Below, piece after piece: positions 31,862 to 41,115 of a stretch of 64,000 bases of DNA. This DNA comes from Prochlorococcus sp. AG-424-P23 (GTDB lineage: Bacteria > Cyanobacteriota > Cyanobacteriia > PCC-6307 > Cyanobiaceae). A program made the translations under genes and the position numbers. Within the stretch, counting starts at the first letter, position 1; each line of letters opens with the position of its first letter. The DNA is taken from assembly GCA_003210135.1 (NCBI GenBank), contig QCNK01000007.1, forward strand, positions 1 through 64,000. Direction: 5' to 3'. A model generated the notes under the pieces. It saw nothing but the letters and a program-made list of their open reading frames with translations. It ran no database searches and had not been told where the DNA came from.

Positions 31862-32557
31862 ATGAAAAAGATTCAGTCAGAATTACCTGTTTTTTATGAA
31901 ACTGCACATGCTGAGCTTGCTTCCGCATTAGAAATGCTTGCGGCATGTAAAAAAACTAATAGCCCAAAGCAAGCATTAGGTTATTTTATGCACGCCAAAG
32001 ATGAATATATGCATGCGAAATGTTTTTTTAAAATGCTTTCTGCAAGAGGAAAGAGAGTCTCAATTAAAACGGCTAGAGATTTTAGATTCACGGCTCCCGC
32101 ATTAATAACAAAGGGGTACATCTCAAATAAAGGCTTTCTTGTAGACACGATGAAGTTAAAAGACTTTATAGCTTTTGTTTATACAAACGAACTTTTAGCT
32201 AAATCATCTTTTGAAAATATATTAGCTTTGGTTGGCCGCAGATCTGAGGAAGGGGGAGAAATTTCAGTCATTATGACAGATGAATTAAGGCATCATGGTA
32301 TGGCAAAAAAGCATTTTTTAAATCACTATCCTGCTTTGCAACCATGGCAATTAATGATTTACCGTATACGAGAGACTATTCATAATAAAGGAAGAAAAAT
32401 ATATGATGCTAATTTAAAGTTTCTTGATCAGCTTTTAACTCCTCTCTATAAAGCAATGGCTTATTTAGCTGGCACTATTGCAAAGAAATTGAATTTAAAT
32501 GAATTTAAAAGAAAAGGTAAAAACCTTATGAATATTTCATCTAATTCTATTCTTTAG
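31862..32557 (+). CDS. ferritin-like di-iron protein candidate
   Basis: Paired E and ExxH ligands: HAELASALEML / DEYMHAK and TNELLAKSSFE / DELRHHGMAKKH. Confidence 0.65.
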   Translation: MKKIQSELPVFYETAHAELASALEMLAACKKTNSPKQALGYFMHAKDEYMHAKCFFKMLSARGKRVSIKTARDFRFTAPALITKGYISNKGFLVDTMKLKDFIAFVYTNELLAKSSFENILALVGRRSEEGGEISVIMTDELRHHGMAKKHFLNHYPALQPWQLMIYRIRETIHNKGRKIYDANLKFLDQLLTPLYKAMAYLAGTIAKKLNLNEFKRKGKNLMNISSNSIL

Positions 32558-32571
32558 AGTAAATGTAATTA

Positions 32572-34314
32572 TTGAAAATGTTTATTGGTGTAACTGGTTA
32601 TAATCATGAATCCTCTGCTGCATTAGTTGACAGAAATGGAGTGCTTATCGATTTCTGCAGAGAAGAGTCTCTAAGTCGAATTAAGGGTGATAAATCCTTC
32701 CCTAAAAGGGCAATAAATAAAATATTAGACTCAAATAATCTAAAGAAAAAAAATATTGAAAGAGTTGCTTTCTATGAAAGGCCCTTAAGTGCATTTTTAC
32801 ATATCGTGAAAGAAGCTTCTTTACATATGCCAAGAAGCCTAGATTTGCTTTCCCATCAGTTTCGTAATTTTAATCGTTCTTCAGTTTCTTGTTACTTAGA
32901 TTTTGCAAAATTTTTTAAAGGATTAGAGACTAAATTAATTTATTCTGATCATCATCTATCACACACACTTAATGCACTTGCATATTCAGACTCTAAGAAA
33001 GATATCTGCTCTGTGGTTGTTGATGGGTTTGGAGATAGGAGCACTGCTTCAATTAGTCAAATAGTTGATCCTACCGAGATTAATGAGTTATGGCAATGCC
33101 CATATCCTGTATCCTTAGGCCTTTTCTATTCAAGTATTACGGATTACTTAGGGTTTGCAATTAATGAAGGTGAATATAAAGTTATGGGATTAGCTTCATT
33201 TGGAAATTCAAATAGTAAATCAGCAAAATTAGTAAGGGGACTAATGGATTGGGATTCCACCTCTAATAAGATGATTTCCGATATGAGTTTTTTCGATTAT
33301 CATTTATCACCATCAAATTCATTCAGTAGTAAATTAGAAGACTTATTAGGACCTGCTCGCAATCCTTTCTTTCAACTTAATCCGGAGAATAGTGATTTTC
33401 AGAGATGTGCAGATATAGCAAGAGGAGCTCAAGATTTGACAACTTATCTAATTGAAAAAATTTTTGCCCATGCCCATCAAATCACAGGTTCTAGAAGATT
33501 TCTTTTTTCAGGAGGAGTTTCTATGAACTCAGCATCAATTGACAGTCTTGCGCAACTGCCCTTTATTGATGAAATAATAATCCCACCAAGCCCTGGAGAT
33601 GCTGGCTGTGCAATTGGAGCCGCTTATTATTGCTATATAAAATCTATTCCTCAAAGAAATTTAAATATTTCCAAACCCTCTTTGTTTCCCTCTATAAAAG
33701 AAAAACGAAATTATGAATTTTGTACAGAGAAAATTATTTCAAATGAATTTAATGTTATAGAGAGGAGTGAGGATGACGCCTTTTTTAAAGCTGCTGAACT
33801 TATAAGTGCAGGTGAAATTATTGGGACGGTTTTATCGAACAGTGAAACAGGTCCAAGGGCATTGGGCAATAGATCTCTGATCTGTGATGGAAAAAATAAA
33901 GATGCTGTAGAAAACTTAAATACTGTTATTAAGAATAGAAGCCCTTTTAGGCCAACTGCTCCAGCTATGAGATATGAAATTGCGAAAAAATATTATAAAT
34001 TAAGACCTGAAATTATTGATTGTTATAAATCTATGAGTGCAACATGTAAATGCCTTAAAGATAATGTTTCTTTAAAATTTCCTACAACGCATGTTGATGG
34101 AACAGCACGTATTCAAATTGTTGAAAGTAACTCTTGTTTAGACAAGTTATTTTCTAAGCTAGAACCTTTGGGAATAGAAATCCTGGCTAACTCTTCATTA
34201 AATGTTAGTGGGGATCCTACATGCTTTGACTTAGTCGATGGACTTATGGTTTGTTCGAGGACAAAATTACGATATCTTTTGACTGACTTAGGTTTGTTAA
34301 AAAGAAAAACTTAA
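32572..34314 (+). CDS. carbamoyltransferase (NodU/CmcH family)
   Basis: GVTGYNHESSAALVDRNGVLIDFCREESLSRIKGDKSFP...FSGGVSMNS...GPRALGNRSLICD. Confidence 0.95.
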   Translation: MKMFIGVTGYNHESSAALVDRNGVLIDFCREESLSRIKGDKSFPKRAINKILDSNNLKKKNIERVAFYERPLSAFLHIVKEASLHMPRSLDLLSHQFRNFNRSSVSCYLDFAKFFKGLETKLIYSDHHLSHTLNALAYSDSKKDICSVVVDGFGDRSTASISQIVDPTEINELWQCPYPVSLGLFYSSITDYLGFAINEGEYKVMGLASFGNSNSKSAKLVRGLMDWDSTSNKMISDMSFFDYHLSPSNSFSSKLEDLLGPARNPFFQLNPENSDFQRCADIARGAQDLTTYLIEKIFAHAHQITGSRRFLFSGGVSMNSASIDSLAQLPFIDEIIIPPSPGDAGCAIGAAYYCYIKSIPQRNLNISKPSLFPSIKEKRNYEFCTEKIISNEFNVIERSEDDAFFKAAELISAGEIIGTVLSNSETGPRALGNRSLICDGKNKDAVENLNTVIKNRSPFRPTAPAMRYEIAKKYYKLRPEIIDCYKSMSATCKCLKDNVSLKFPTTHVDGTARIQIVESNSCLDKLFSKLEPLGIEILANSSLNVSGDPTCFDLVDGLMVCSRTKLRYLLTDLGLLKRKT

Positions 34315-34323
34315 TCACTAAAA

Positions 34324-34488
34324 ATGTTGAATTTTTTTCGATTTTTAAAACATATCACAACATCTGCCTGGAAGAATGCAACGCCAATTCAGGCTGCTTT
34401 AATAACCGCAATTTTGTTGGCAATCATTGTAATTTTAATAATAAGCGTTGTACAAGTAATTGTTCCCTTTACGTATATTGCGATTTAG
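34324..34488 (+). CDS. DUF5989-like small membrane protein, 54 aa
   Basis: MLNFFRFLKHITTSAWKNATPIQAALITAILLAIIVILIISVVQVIVPFTYIAI read directly; not in ORF track; position after carbamoyltransferase is typical. Confidence 0.75.
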   Translation: MLNFFRFLKHITTSAWKNATPIQAALITAILLAIIVILIISVVQVIVPFTYIAI

Positions 34489-34581
34489 ATTTTGTTGATA
34501 AGTTCTTAATAATTTTCAATTGTTGTGTTAGATCTAATATTTATTTTTAAAATATATAAGTAAACAATTTATATTTTTCTG

Positions 34582-35856
34582 ATGAAGGGTAGAAATGAAA
34601 TTATTAAGTTTATAGCTTACACGAGTATATTCATACCAATAATTATTTTTATTTTAGAAATTACTTTTCTCTTTATAAATAAAGCAAATACCAAATTTAC
34701 TAATGGAACGAAATATGATTCTTTAACTGGTTGGAGAGAAAATTGTGATAATAAAAAAACTAATCCCAAAAATTATAAATTTTTAATTTGTGATAGAAAT
34801 GGTTTTATAAAAACACCTTTTGAGAATAATAAGCAAAAGGATACTTATGGAATTCTGTTACTAGGAAATAGCGTTGCTATGGGGGAGGGACTTTATGGAT
34901 TTGAAAATAAGAAAACTTTTGCCAGTCAGTTAGAAAAAAACTTAAGAAATGAAGATCCTAAAATTGACCTTGTAAATGCTGCCTATGCTGGGTTTAATAC
35001 CTGGCAGGAACATGTAGAAACTTTTAGATATTTAAATTCTGAACCATTCAATGATGATTTGCCTCGTTTAAGACTAATAGTAAGTTTTGGAGGTATTCAA
35101 GATTTTTGGAATTTTATAAGGCTTTTATCTCGAAATGATGGGGAAAGAAACGAATATAGTTTTGCTAATGGGATGATGATTGATAAAAATAATATTGAAT
35201 ATATAAATTTTTTAACTAGTAGTTCACTTGGAAATATAAGAAGTGGATTTATCGCATTTTCAAATTCGATAAGAAAAAGCAGCAATTTTCTTTCTTATAT
35301 AGATAATTTGAGATCTAAAAATAAGGTCAAGCCAGGAACTTATGAAAAGAAACAGTTAACAATAAATTTAGAAACAAAAATAAAAAATAAGAATCTTAAA
35401 GAGGTCCTGGAACAGAGACTGAATTTAGATTTCGCTGAATATCAGAAGATAAAAAATTATGCAATTCAATCTACATTAAGGAATATAAGTTCAACTTCAA
35501 ATCTTAATTTAGATAGTAAATACATTTATGTATATGCACCAAATTATTTTAGTTCCTTATCAGAAAAACAATTGAAAAGAAATGATTATAAATATTTGAT
35601 TGGGATAAAACATTTAATTGGTAACCCAGTTTTCCCATTGAAAATTTTGGAAAGAGAGATGCACTTAATTGAAAAGGATTATAGAGAAACTTTATTAAGT
35701 GAAATGAGAAGTAATAAAAAAATAAAGTCGATCGATTATTCCCAAAAAGCCGAAAACACAAATTGGTTTATCGACTATAGCCATTTCACAGAATTTGCAG
35801 CCAGTGAACTTGCTTCTATGCTTGCCATTGAAATTCTTGATATAAAAAATAAATAA
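34582..35856 (+). CDS. membrane-anchored SGNH/GDSL hydrolase-like protein
   Basis: N-terminal TM, GILLLGNSVAMGEGLYGFENKKTFASQLEKNL, C-terminal WFIDYSHFTEFAASELA. Confidence 0.7.
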   Translation: MKGRNEIIKFIAYTSIFIPIIIFILEITFLFINKANTKFTNGTKYDSLTGWRENCDNKKTNPKNYKFLICDRNGFIKTPFENNKQKDTYGILLLGNSVAMGEGLYGFENKKTFASQLEKNLRNEDPKIDLVNAAYAGFNTWQEHVETFRYLNSEPFNDDLPRLRLIVSFGGIQDFWNFIRLLSRNDGERNEYSFANGMMIDKNNIEYINFLTSSSLGNIRSGFIAFSNSIRKSSNFLSYIDNLRSKNKVKPGTYEKKQLTINLETKIKNKNLKEVLEQRLNLDFAEYQKIKNYAIQSTLRNISSTSNLNLDSKYIYVYAPNYFSSLSEKQLKRNDYKYLIGIKHLIGNPVFPLKILEREMHLIEKDYRETLLSEMRSNKKIKSIDYSQKAENTNWFIDYSHFTEFAASELASMLAIEILDIKNK

Positions 35857-35945
35857 GTTTAATATTTATTAATTAATATATTTTTTTTAATTTTTTTTAT
35901 TTCAATCTTCATTAGGAGTAATAGGATAATAAAAATTTTTTTTTC

Positions 35946-36269
35946 ATGAAGTCAAACAAATTTTTCCAAATATCACTTGGAGCATTATTTGCTGTTCCCT
36001 TAAGTCTCTTTGGAACCGAATTACTTGCAAATCATTTCTCAGAAAGCGTCGAATATGAAATTCACAATGAAAACCATCTCTTAGCTTGCGGCGGCGGCGG
36101 TGGCGGCGGTGGCGGTGCCAAACCTGGTGCTATGAAAACTAAAAAATTAACTACCAAATTGAATTTCAAAAAAAGACAATTGTCCAAAGCAGCAGCGGCA
36201 GGAGAAGATACTTCCTCGTTGCAAGCTGAAATTCAGAAACTAGAAGATTCGATAGCAGAAATGGACTAG
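35946..36269 (+). CDS. exported poly-glycine protein
   Basis: Signal-peptide-like N-terminus, LLACGGGGGGGGGAKPGAM, C-terminal coiled coil. Confidence 0.6.
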   Translation: MKSNKFFQISLGALFAVPLSLFGTELLANHFSESVEYEIHNENHLLACGGGGGGGGGAKPGAMKTKKLTTKLNFKKRQLSKAAAAGEDTSSLQAEIQKLEDSIAEMD

Positions 36270-36307
36270 ATTTTAATCTTTAGAATCAAAAATTCAAATA
36301 AAAAAAT

Positions 36308-37075
36308 TTAGAGGCATATTTTTAAATATTCACCTTTAAATACTTCTTTACCAAGCTTGATTGACTTTTTTAAGTTAATACAAGCTTTTTTAATTTCTTT
36401 CAATTCAAAATGTGTAAGTGATTTGTTGTAAAAGGTACTATAGTTATGAGGATTAATATTAAGAGATTTTTTAAAATCTTCTAAAGCACTTCTATAATTT
36501 TTTAACTTAAAATTACTTACTCCACGATTATTAAAAGCGATATAAGATCTGTCATTAATTTCGATAGACTTACCATAATCTATTGATGATCCTACATAGT
36601 CCTCTAGTTTGAATTTTGCGTTTCCTCTATATAAGTAGACAAATTCATCGTTATTATCGTATTCAATAGATTTAGTGTAATTGTTGATAGCATTTTGATA
36701 ATCAAAGTTTGTTAACTGAGCGCTAGCTAAATTATAAAAAATCTGATCCCTATACTTCTCAAAGAAATTCAACTTTTCATAATCTTTAATTGCTCCTTTG
36801 AAATCCCCATATTTGTATTTGGAATTTGCCTTATAAAAGATAATTCTCAGTTCTGGACTGATTTTAAATGACTTATTGAAGTCCTTAATTGCCCCTTTGA
36901 AATCCCCATATTCATTCTTAGCTCTTCCTCTTTCTAAATAAAAAGTAGAATTATTGGGATCTCTTGAAATCGCCTTAGAGAAATTTTTAATAATTTCAAG
37001 GTTAATATTATTTCTTTTTTCTTTTAAATAATTTTTCTGCCCAAAATATAATGAACAACCTGTTAGGTTTAACAT
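36308..37075 (-). CDS. TPR-repeat protein
   Basis: Repeated FKGAIKDFNKSFKISPEL / YQNAINNYTKSIEYD / YRSALEDFKKSLNINP units. Confidence 0.85.
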   Translation of the reverse strand: MLNLTGCSLYFGQKNYLKEKRNNINLEIIKNFSKAISRDPNNSTFYLERGRAKNEYGDFKGAIKDFNKSFKISPELRIIFYKANSKYKYGDFKGAIKDYEKLNFFEKYRDQIFYNLASAQLTNFDYQNAINNYTKSIEYDNNDEFVYLYRGNAKFKLEDYVGSSIDYGKSIEINDRSYIAFNNRGVSNFKLKNYRSALEDFKKSLNINPHNYSTFYNKSLTHFELKEIKKACINLKKSIKLGKEVFKGEYLKICL

Positions 37076-37215
37076 AAGTAATAAAGCAGAAATTATTTTT
37101 ATTTGCAGATTGAAGATTAGCTTCTTAGGAAATTCTATTGCTATTTTAATTTAGATTAAATTCAAACAAAGGTAAAGAATTTTCATTAAATTTTTAGTCT
37201 GTTTTTGAAGGCTCA

Positions 37216-37365
37216 CTATTTTGGTTTTTTTAATTTTAATTCAAAAAAGGAAATTAATAAAACCAAGACGCATCCCAAGCAACTTCCTATAAAACCAAAA
37301 AAAACGGTTGTAAAACCATCGTCATATCCGTATTGTAATTGTGGTAAGTCGGGAGGTATTTGCAT
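37216..37365 (-). CDS. small membrane protein, 49 aa
   Basis: MQIPPDLPQLQYGYDDGFTTVFFGFIGSCLGCVLVLLISFFELKLKKPK, tandem with next; not in track. Confidence 0.55.
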   Translation of the reverse strand: MQIPPDLPQLQYGYDDGFTTVFFGFIGSCLGCVLVLLISFFELKLKKPK

Positions 37366-37367
37366 TA

Positions 37368-37511
37368 TTACTTTTCAACAGAATTTTCGATATCTTCTAG
37401 TAAATGTTTTGTTGATCTACTAAAACCATTTGTTTTCAAGTAGTTTTGAGCTTCTCTAAATTTTTCAGCTACTCTTTTTGCATAAGGTGTATTCATAGAA
37501 TTTTGAGTCAT
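37368..37511 (-). CDS. small protein, 47 aa
   Basis: MTQNSMNTPYAKRVAEKFREAQNYLKTNGFSRSTKHLLEDIENSVEK, adjacent same-strand pair; not in track. Confidence 0.55.
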   Translation of the reverse strand: MTQNSMNTPYAKRVAEKFREAQNYLKTNGFSRSTKHLLEDIENSVEK

Positions 37512-37667
37512 GTTGAAAATGCGACTAATCTTATAATCTGATTAAAATATACTCTTGATAAGTATTCAAAAATACAAGAATATAAAAATAGGATTATTTA
37601 CTTATTTAAAAAAGTAATTGCGATAAGTTCCTGATTTTCTAAAATAAATTTTTTCAAATTAGAAAAA

Positions 37668-37973
37668 ATGACACTGACAAATATATTATTAATTCTTCTT
37701 TTACTGATTGTTTTTTTAGGACTTTTATTTCTATTATTTTTTGATTCAAAACGAAAAAAAAGGTCAGCCAAAAAAGTAAAAATTAATGAACCTCATATAC
37801 CCTTCTTAAAAAAACAAGAATTTAATCCAGATATAAGTACAGATAATTGGGATTTACACAAACTTAGATTACAAAAATTTAGAAGATCACAATATAAGGG
37901 ATTAACTTTCTTTGTAAGTTCAGAAAATAGAATTTATTATCTTTCTGAAAAAGGGGATAAAGTTTATTGCTAA
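37668..37973 (+). CDS. hypothetical membrane-anchored protein
   Basis: N-terminal TM then basic region. Confidence 0.5.
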   Translation: MTLTNILLILLLLIVFLGLLFLLFFDSKRKKRSAKKVKINEPHIPFLKKQEFNPDISTDNWDLHKLRLQKFRRSQYKGLTFFVSSENRIYYLSEKGDKVYC

Positions 37974-38023
37974 CAGGAGAATTTAATTTTATAAATAGGA
38001 AAAGCCGATAGAAACTAATAATA

Positions 38024-38275
38024 ATGAAGTATTTATTTTTATTATCAGAAAAGTTTTATCGGTTCATCGAATGGGAGTGGAATACTTTAAAAAATTTAAA
38101 AAGAAAAAATAGAAATAATTTATTTCTAAGAGGATCATTTGCTTTATTTAGTTTTTTCTCTATTCTTTTTTTAATATTTTCGCCTCCTATTGCTTTTGGA
38201 ATGTTATTTGGAGAGGGATTAAAATTTAGTATATTTTTTATTTGGATATGGATTTTAAATTTAAAGTTTTTTTGA
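38024..38275 (+). CDS. small membrane hypothetical
   Basis: ORF with hydrophobic C-terminal half. Confidence 0.4.
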   Translation: MKYLFLLSEKFYRFIEWEWNTLKNLKRKNRNNLFLRGSFALFSFFSILFLIFSPPIAFGMLFGEGLKFSIFFIWIWILNLKFF

Positions 38276-38332
38276 AAATATGTAATTTACCTCCTGAGAT
38301 TATTTAAAATTAAAAAAATAAAATTTTGACTT

Positions 38333-38548
38333 ATGCCAAAAATATTTAAACAAAATAAGTTTGCTTTGTTGGGAGCAAATATATTAATAATTTTACTCTG
38401 GGTAACTATCTCTACATTTTTTATAAATTTATTTCAAAGTGAAAATGCCCCATTTTATTTATATAAAATTTTTCTTTTAATAAGATTTCTTCCACCTATT
38501 TGGGTTACTTGGTTCCTATGGATAAAAAGAGGTGGTTTAAAAAGATAA
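38333..38548 (+). CDS. small membrane hypothetical
   Basis: ORF with two predicted TM stretches. Confidence 0.45.
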   Translation: MPKIFKQNKFALLGANILIILLWVTISTFFINLFQSENAPFYLYKIFLLIRFLPPIWVTWFLWIKRGGLKR

Positions 38549-38638
38549 ATAACAAAAGCACTTTTAAATATTTACTACATAAATAAATCAGTTAAAATCT
38601 GTGAGCTTACTTGAATTTTTCATGTAAGAATTAGGTAA

Positions 38639-38679
38639 TTGAGAGATTGTTTTTAGCTAAGAAACAATCTCTTTTTTTT
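38639..38679. terminator. bidirectional terminator hairpin
   Basis: AGAGATTGTTtttagctaagAAACAATCTCTTTTTTT. Confidence 0.8.
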
Positions 38680-38756
38680 AAATATTTTTTCTCATTAAAA
38701 AAGTGCTTGCCAGTATCCCTATTGACAAACACTCATGACGACCAATTTTTTTAAAA

Positions 38757-38936
38757 TTAAATAGGCAATCTATTATCAATTTCCACTATTCCAGAATCCA
38801 TAAGACGACCAATTTTAATAACTAAAGCCATATCTAATCTTGAAAATTCAGATTGATGGTTAGTTATCCAATCAAGTTCAGAAAGAGTTATGACTCCTAA
38901 AGTATTTACTTTAAGAAAAAGTAAGCCTAAGTTCAT
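38757..38936 (-). CDS. small hypothetical protein, 59 aa
   Basis: MNLGLLFLKVNTLGVITLSELDWITNHQSEFSRLDMALVIKIGRLMDSGIVEIDNRLPI directly downstream of an HLI gene. Confidence 0.6.
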   Translation of the reverse strand: MNLGLLFLKVNTLGVITLSELDWITNHQSEFSRLDMALVIKIGRLMDSGIVEIDNRLPI

Positions 38937-38937
38937 T

Positions 38938-39066
38938 TTAAAAGATTCCTGGTATTATCCAGCCGAATAAGCCATAATTTACAACTAATGCAAATAAGCC
39001 CATCATTGCCATTCTTCCATTAGTTCTTTCGGCGTTTTGCCAATAAGTTGGTTTTGAATTTTCCAT
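38938..39066 (-). CDS. hli: high-light-inducible protein (42 aa)
   Basis: MENSKPTYWQNAERTNGRMAMMGLFALVVNYGLFGWIIPGIF chlorophyll a/b-binding-like motif; not in track. Confidence 0.9.
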   Translation of the reverse strand: MENSKPTYWQNAERTNGRMAMMGLFALVVNYGLFGWIIPGIF

Positions 39067-39101
39067 TTTTTCTAAGTTATAGGTTTATTAAGTGGTTTGA
39101 T

Positions 39102-39362
39102 TTAAACGAAACCTGGAATTATTTGTCCTGTTGTTAGATATGCTCCAACAGCAGCAATTAGTCCAAGCATCGCGAATCTTCCGTTAAGAGTTTCAGCAAC
39201 AACTTTTTCTTTTTCGATTGTTTTGGTTTTTGTATTTGTGTTTTTCATTTGATTAGAAGATAAATAGTTTAAATTTTCGTTTTGAAATTGCTTGGTTAGA
39301 TAAGCAACGAGGGTGGCTGTAAAGAATACAATTACAGCTAAAAAACCTGAAAGTGGACTCAT
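39102..39362 (-). CDS. hli: high-light-inducible protein with extra N-terminal TM
   Basis: MSPLSGFLAVIVFFTATLVAYLTK...AETLNGRFAMLGLIAAVGAYLTTGQIIPGFV; start trimmed from track ORF. Confidence 0.88.
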   Translation of the reverse strand: MSPLSGFLAVIVFFTATLVAYLTKQFQNENLNYLSSNQMKNTNTKTKTIEKEKVVAETLNGRFAMLGLIAAVGAYLTTGQIIPGFV

Positions 39363-39568
39363 TAAAAAATGCCAGGAATAATTTGACCAGTTGAAACGTA
39401 AGCACCTACTAATGCAACAAGGCCAATCATTGCCCAACGACCATTAACTTTTTCTGCATTTTGTGGGTAGCTGTCGTATGAAACAGACTCATCTATGTAA
39501 GGACGTGTTTCAGTAGGAAACATGTTCTGTCTGCCGCCCGATTCAGTAGTAACGTTTGAATTAGCCAT
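39362..39568 (-). CDS. hli: high-light-inducible protein
   Basis: EKVNGRWAMIGLVALVGAYVSTGQIIPGIF. Confidence 0.93.
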   Translation of the reverse strand: MANSNVTTESGGRQNMFPTETRPYIDESVSYDSYPQNAEKVNGRWAMIGLVALVGAYVSTGQIIPGIF

Positions 39569-39871
39569 TGAAGTTGTGTAATTGTTAAATAATGTAACAC
39601 TAATATTAATAAATGTAAAGTAGTAAGCCGAATTTAAGTTATTTTCAAGATATTTACTACATTACTGTTACACAAACGTGACATATGCTTTTAAATAGTT
39701 GTTTTTTAGGCTTGCTTCGCTTTACAGATTGGCTCAACTCTATTAAGAGTTCAATTCGTTGTTTAAGTATTTATTTTTAAATCTCTAGGAAGATATCAAT
39801 TTGGTAGAAAAAACTACATCATTCTGAAATTTTAATAATTAATTTTTAGATATAATATATTTCACTTTATT

Positions 39872-40000
39872 ATGGAATTCGCAAAAAAAATCATGACCGA
39901 AAAGGCTGAAAAGCTTAATGGTAAAGCTGCAATGCTTGGAATGTTTGCTCTTGTAGGAGCTTATTATTTTACTGGTCAAATTCTTCCAGGAATTTTCTAG
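39872..40000 (+). CDS. hli: high-light-inducible protein (42 aa)
   Basis: MEFAKKIMTEKAEKLNGKAAMLGMFALVGAYYFTGQILPGIF; not in track. Confidence 0.9.
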   Translation: MEFAKKIMTEKAEKLNGKAAMLGMFALVGAYYFTGQILPGIF

Positions 40001-40026
40001 TAGAAATCCTTTTTAATTTTTTTTCA

Positions 40027-40048
40027 GGGCTTTATCAAGCCCTTTTTT
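40027..40048 (+). terminator. Rho-independent terminator after hli
   Basis: GGGCTTtatcAAGCCC + T-run. Confidence 0.85.
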
Positions 40049-40073
40049 ACTGGATGATTATATTATTCCCTTT

Positions 40074-40811
40074 TTAATTATCTAATAATTCAAATAATTT
40101 ATTTATTAAAAGCTTTCTTTTGAAAAAAGTTTTATCAATATATTTTTTATTCTCTTCTTTTAAAATTTTCTGACCATTTGAGCCCAATCCTTTAAAGACA
40201 AATTCTTTATCTTCATTAATCCACTTATTTATCATTCCTTCCGTTGTCTCTATATGGAATTGTAATCCGTAAGCAAAATTACCAATTCTAAAAAACTGTT
40301 CCTTGCAACGTGCACTACTAGCAATGAGTACTGCTTTATTAGGTAATAAAATCCTATCTCCATGCCAATGCAGTACATGAAAAGGGTCTTCAAAAAGTGC
40401 TTTAAAGTCTTTATTCGATTTGTCTATAAAAATCTGAGACCATCCAATTTCTGGCAATGCTTTTGGAGGTGCTCCATATTTAAGAATTTCTATATCTCCT
40501 CCAGCAGCACTCGCAAGCAACTGAGCCCCTAAGCAAATACCGATTATAGGTCTCTCAATTTCTAATTCTTTTTTTATAAAATCTCTTTCTAACTTAAGCC
40601 ATGGATATCTGTTACTTCCAATATCTTTAACTCCCATTGGTCCACCCATAATTAAAATTAAGTCACCATTTTTTGTTTGTGGCAGAGCATTGTTATTATC
40701 TAAACGAATTATTTCAATTTTTAAATTTCTTTCTTTAGCAAATTGTTCAAAAAGACCTGGCCCCTCTATTTCTAAATGCTGCAAAACTAATAGGCGTCTT
40801 ATTCCCTTCAT
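40074..40811 (-). CDS. class I glutamine amidotransferase-like protein
   Basis: LILIMGGPMGV, PIIGICLGAQLLASAAGG, FHIETT. Confidence 0.9.
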   Translation of the reverse strand: MKGIRRLLVLQHLEIEGPGLFEQFAKERNLKIEIIRLDNNNALPQTKNGDLILIMGGPMGVKDIGSNRYPWLKLERDFIKKELEIERPIIGICLGAQLLASAAGGDIEILKYGAPPKALPEIGWSQIFIDKSNKDFKALFEDPFHVLHWHGDRILLPNKAVLIASSARCKEQFFRIGNFAYGLQFHIETTEGMINKWINEDKEFVFKGLGSNGQKILKEENKKYIDKTFFKRKLLINKLFELLDN

Positions 40812-41104
40812 TCACTTTCCATTATTTCAGCTGATTCAGAACAGACATTAACGCTAAACCACTTTATTGCTGACCAAGTATCTTCTTGATATGTACCTGC
40901 TGCAATACTTACAAAACAATCATTTTCATACCAACTTCGATAACTTGGGTCTACTCCCGTTCCTTTTAATCTATTTTCTAGGCCTTTCCCATATTTTTTA
41001 ACGACAAGATTTATAGCTTCATTCTCAATTTCTCTTTGCTTTTCATCAGCAAAACCTCCTAGTGGTATAAAAAAAAGAATTAATGCAATAAGTAAACGTA
41101 TCAT
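40808..41104 (-). CDS. exported hypothetical protein
   Basis: Signal peptide; overlaps start of amidotransferase gene. Confidence 0.55.
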   Translation of the reverse strand: MIRLLIALILFFIPLGGFADEKQREIENEAINLVVKKYGKGLENRLKGTGVDPSYRSWYENDCFVSIAAGTYQEDTWSAIKWFSVNVCSESAEIMESE

Positions 41105-41115
41105 TGAGTCTTTAT

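Noticed and set aside
37205-37423. Plus-strand 72-aa ORF
   Set aside because: Composition poor; minus strand encodes two tandem small proteins with better starts and a TM helix.
38737-38816. GACGACCAATTTT direct repeat
   Set aside because: Only 13 bp; one copy is coding (IKIGRLM), the other just downstream; probably minor local duplication or chance.
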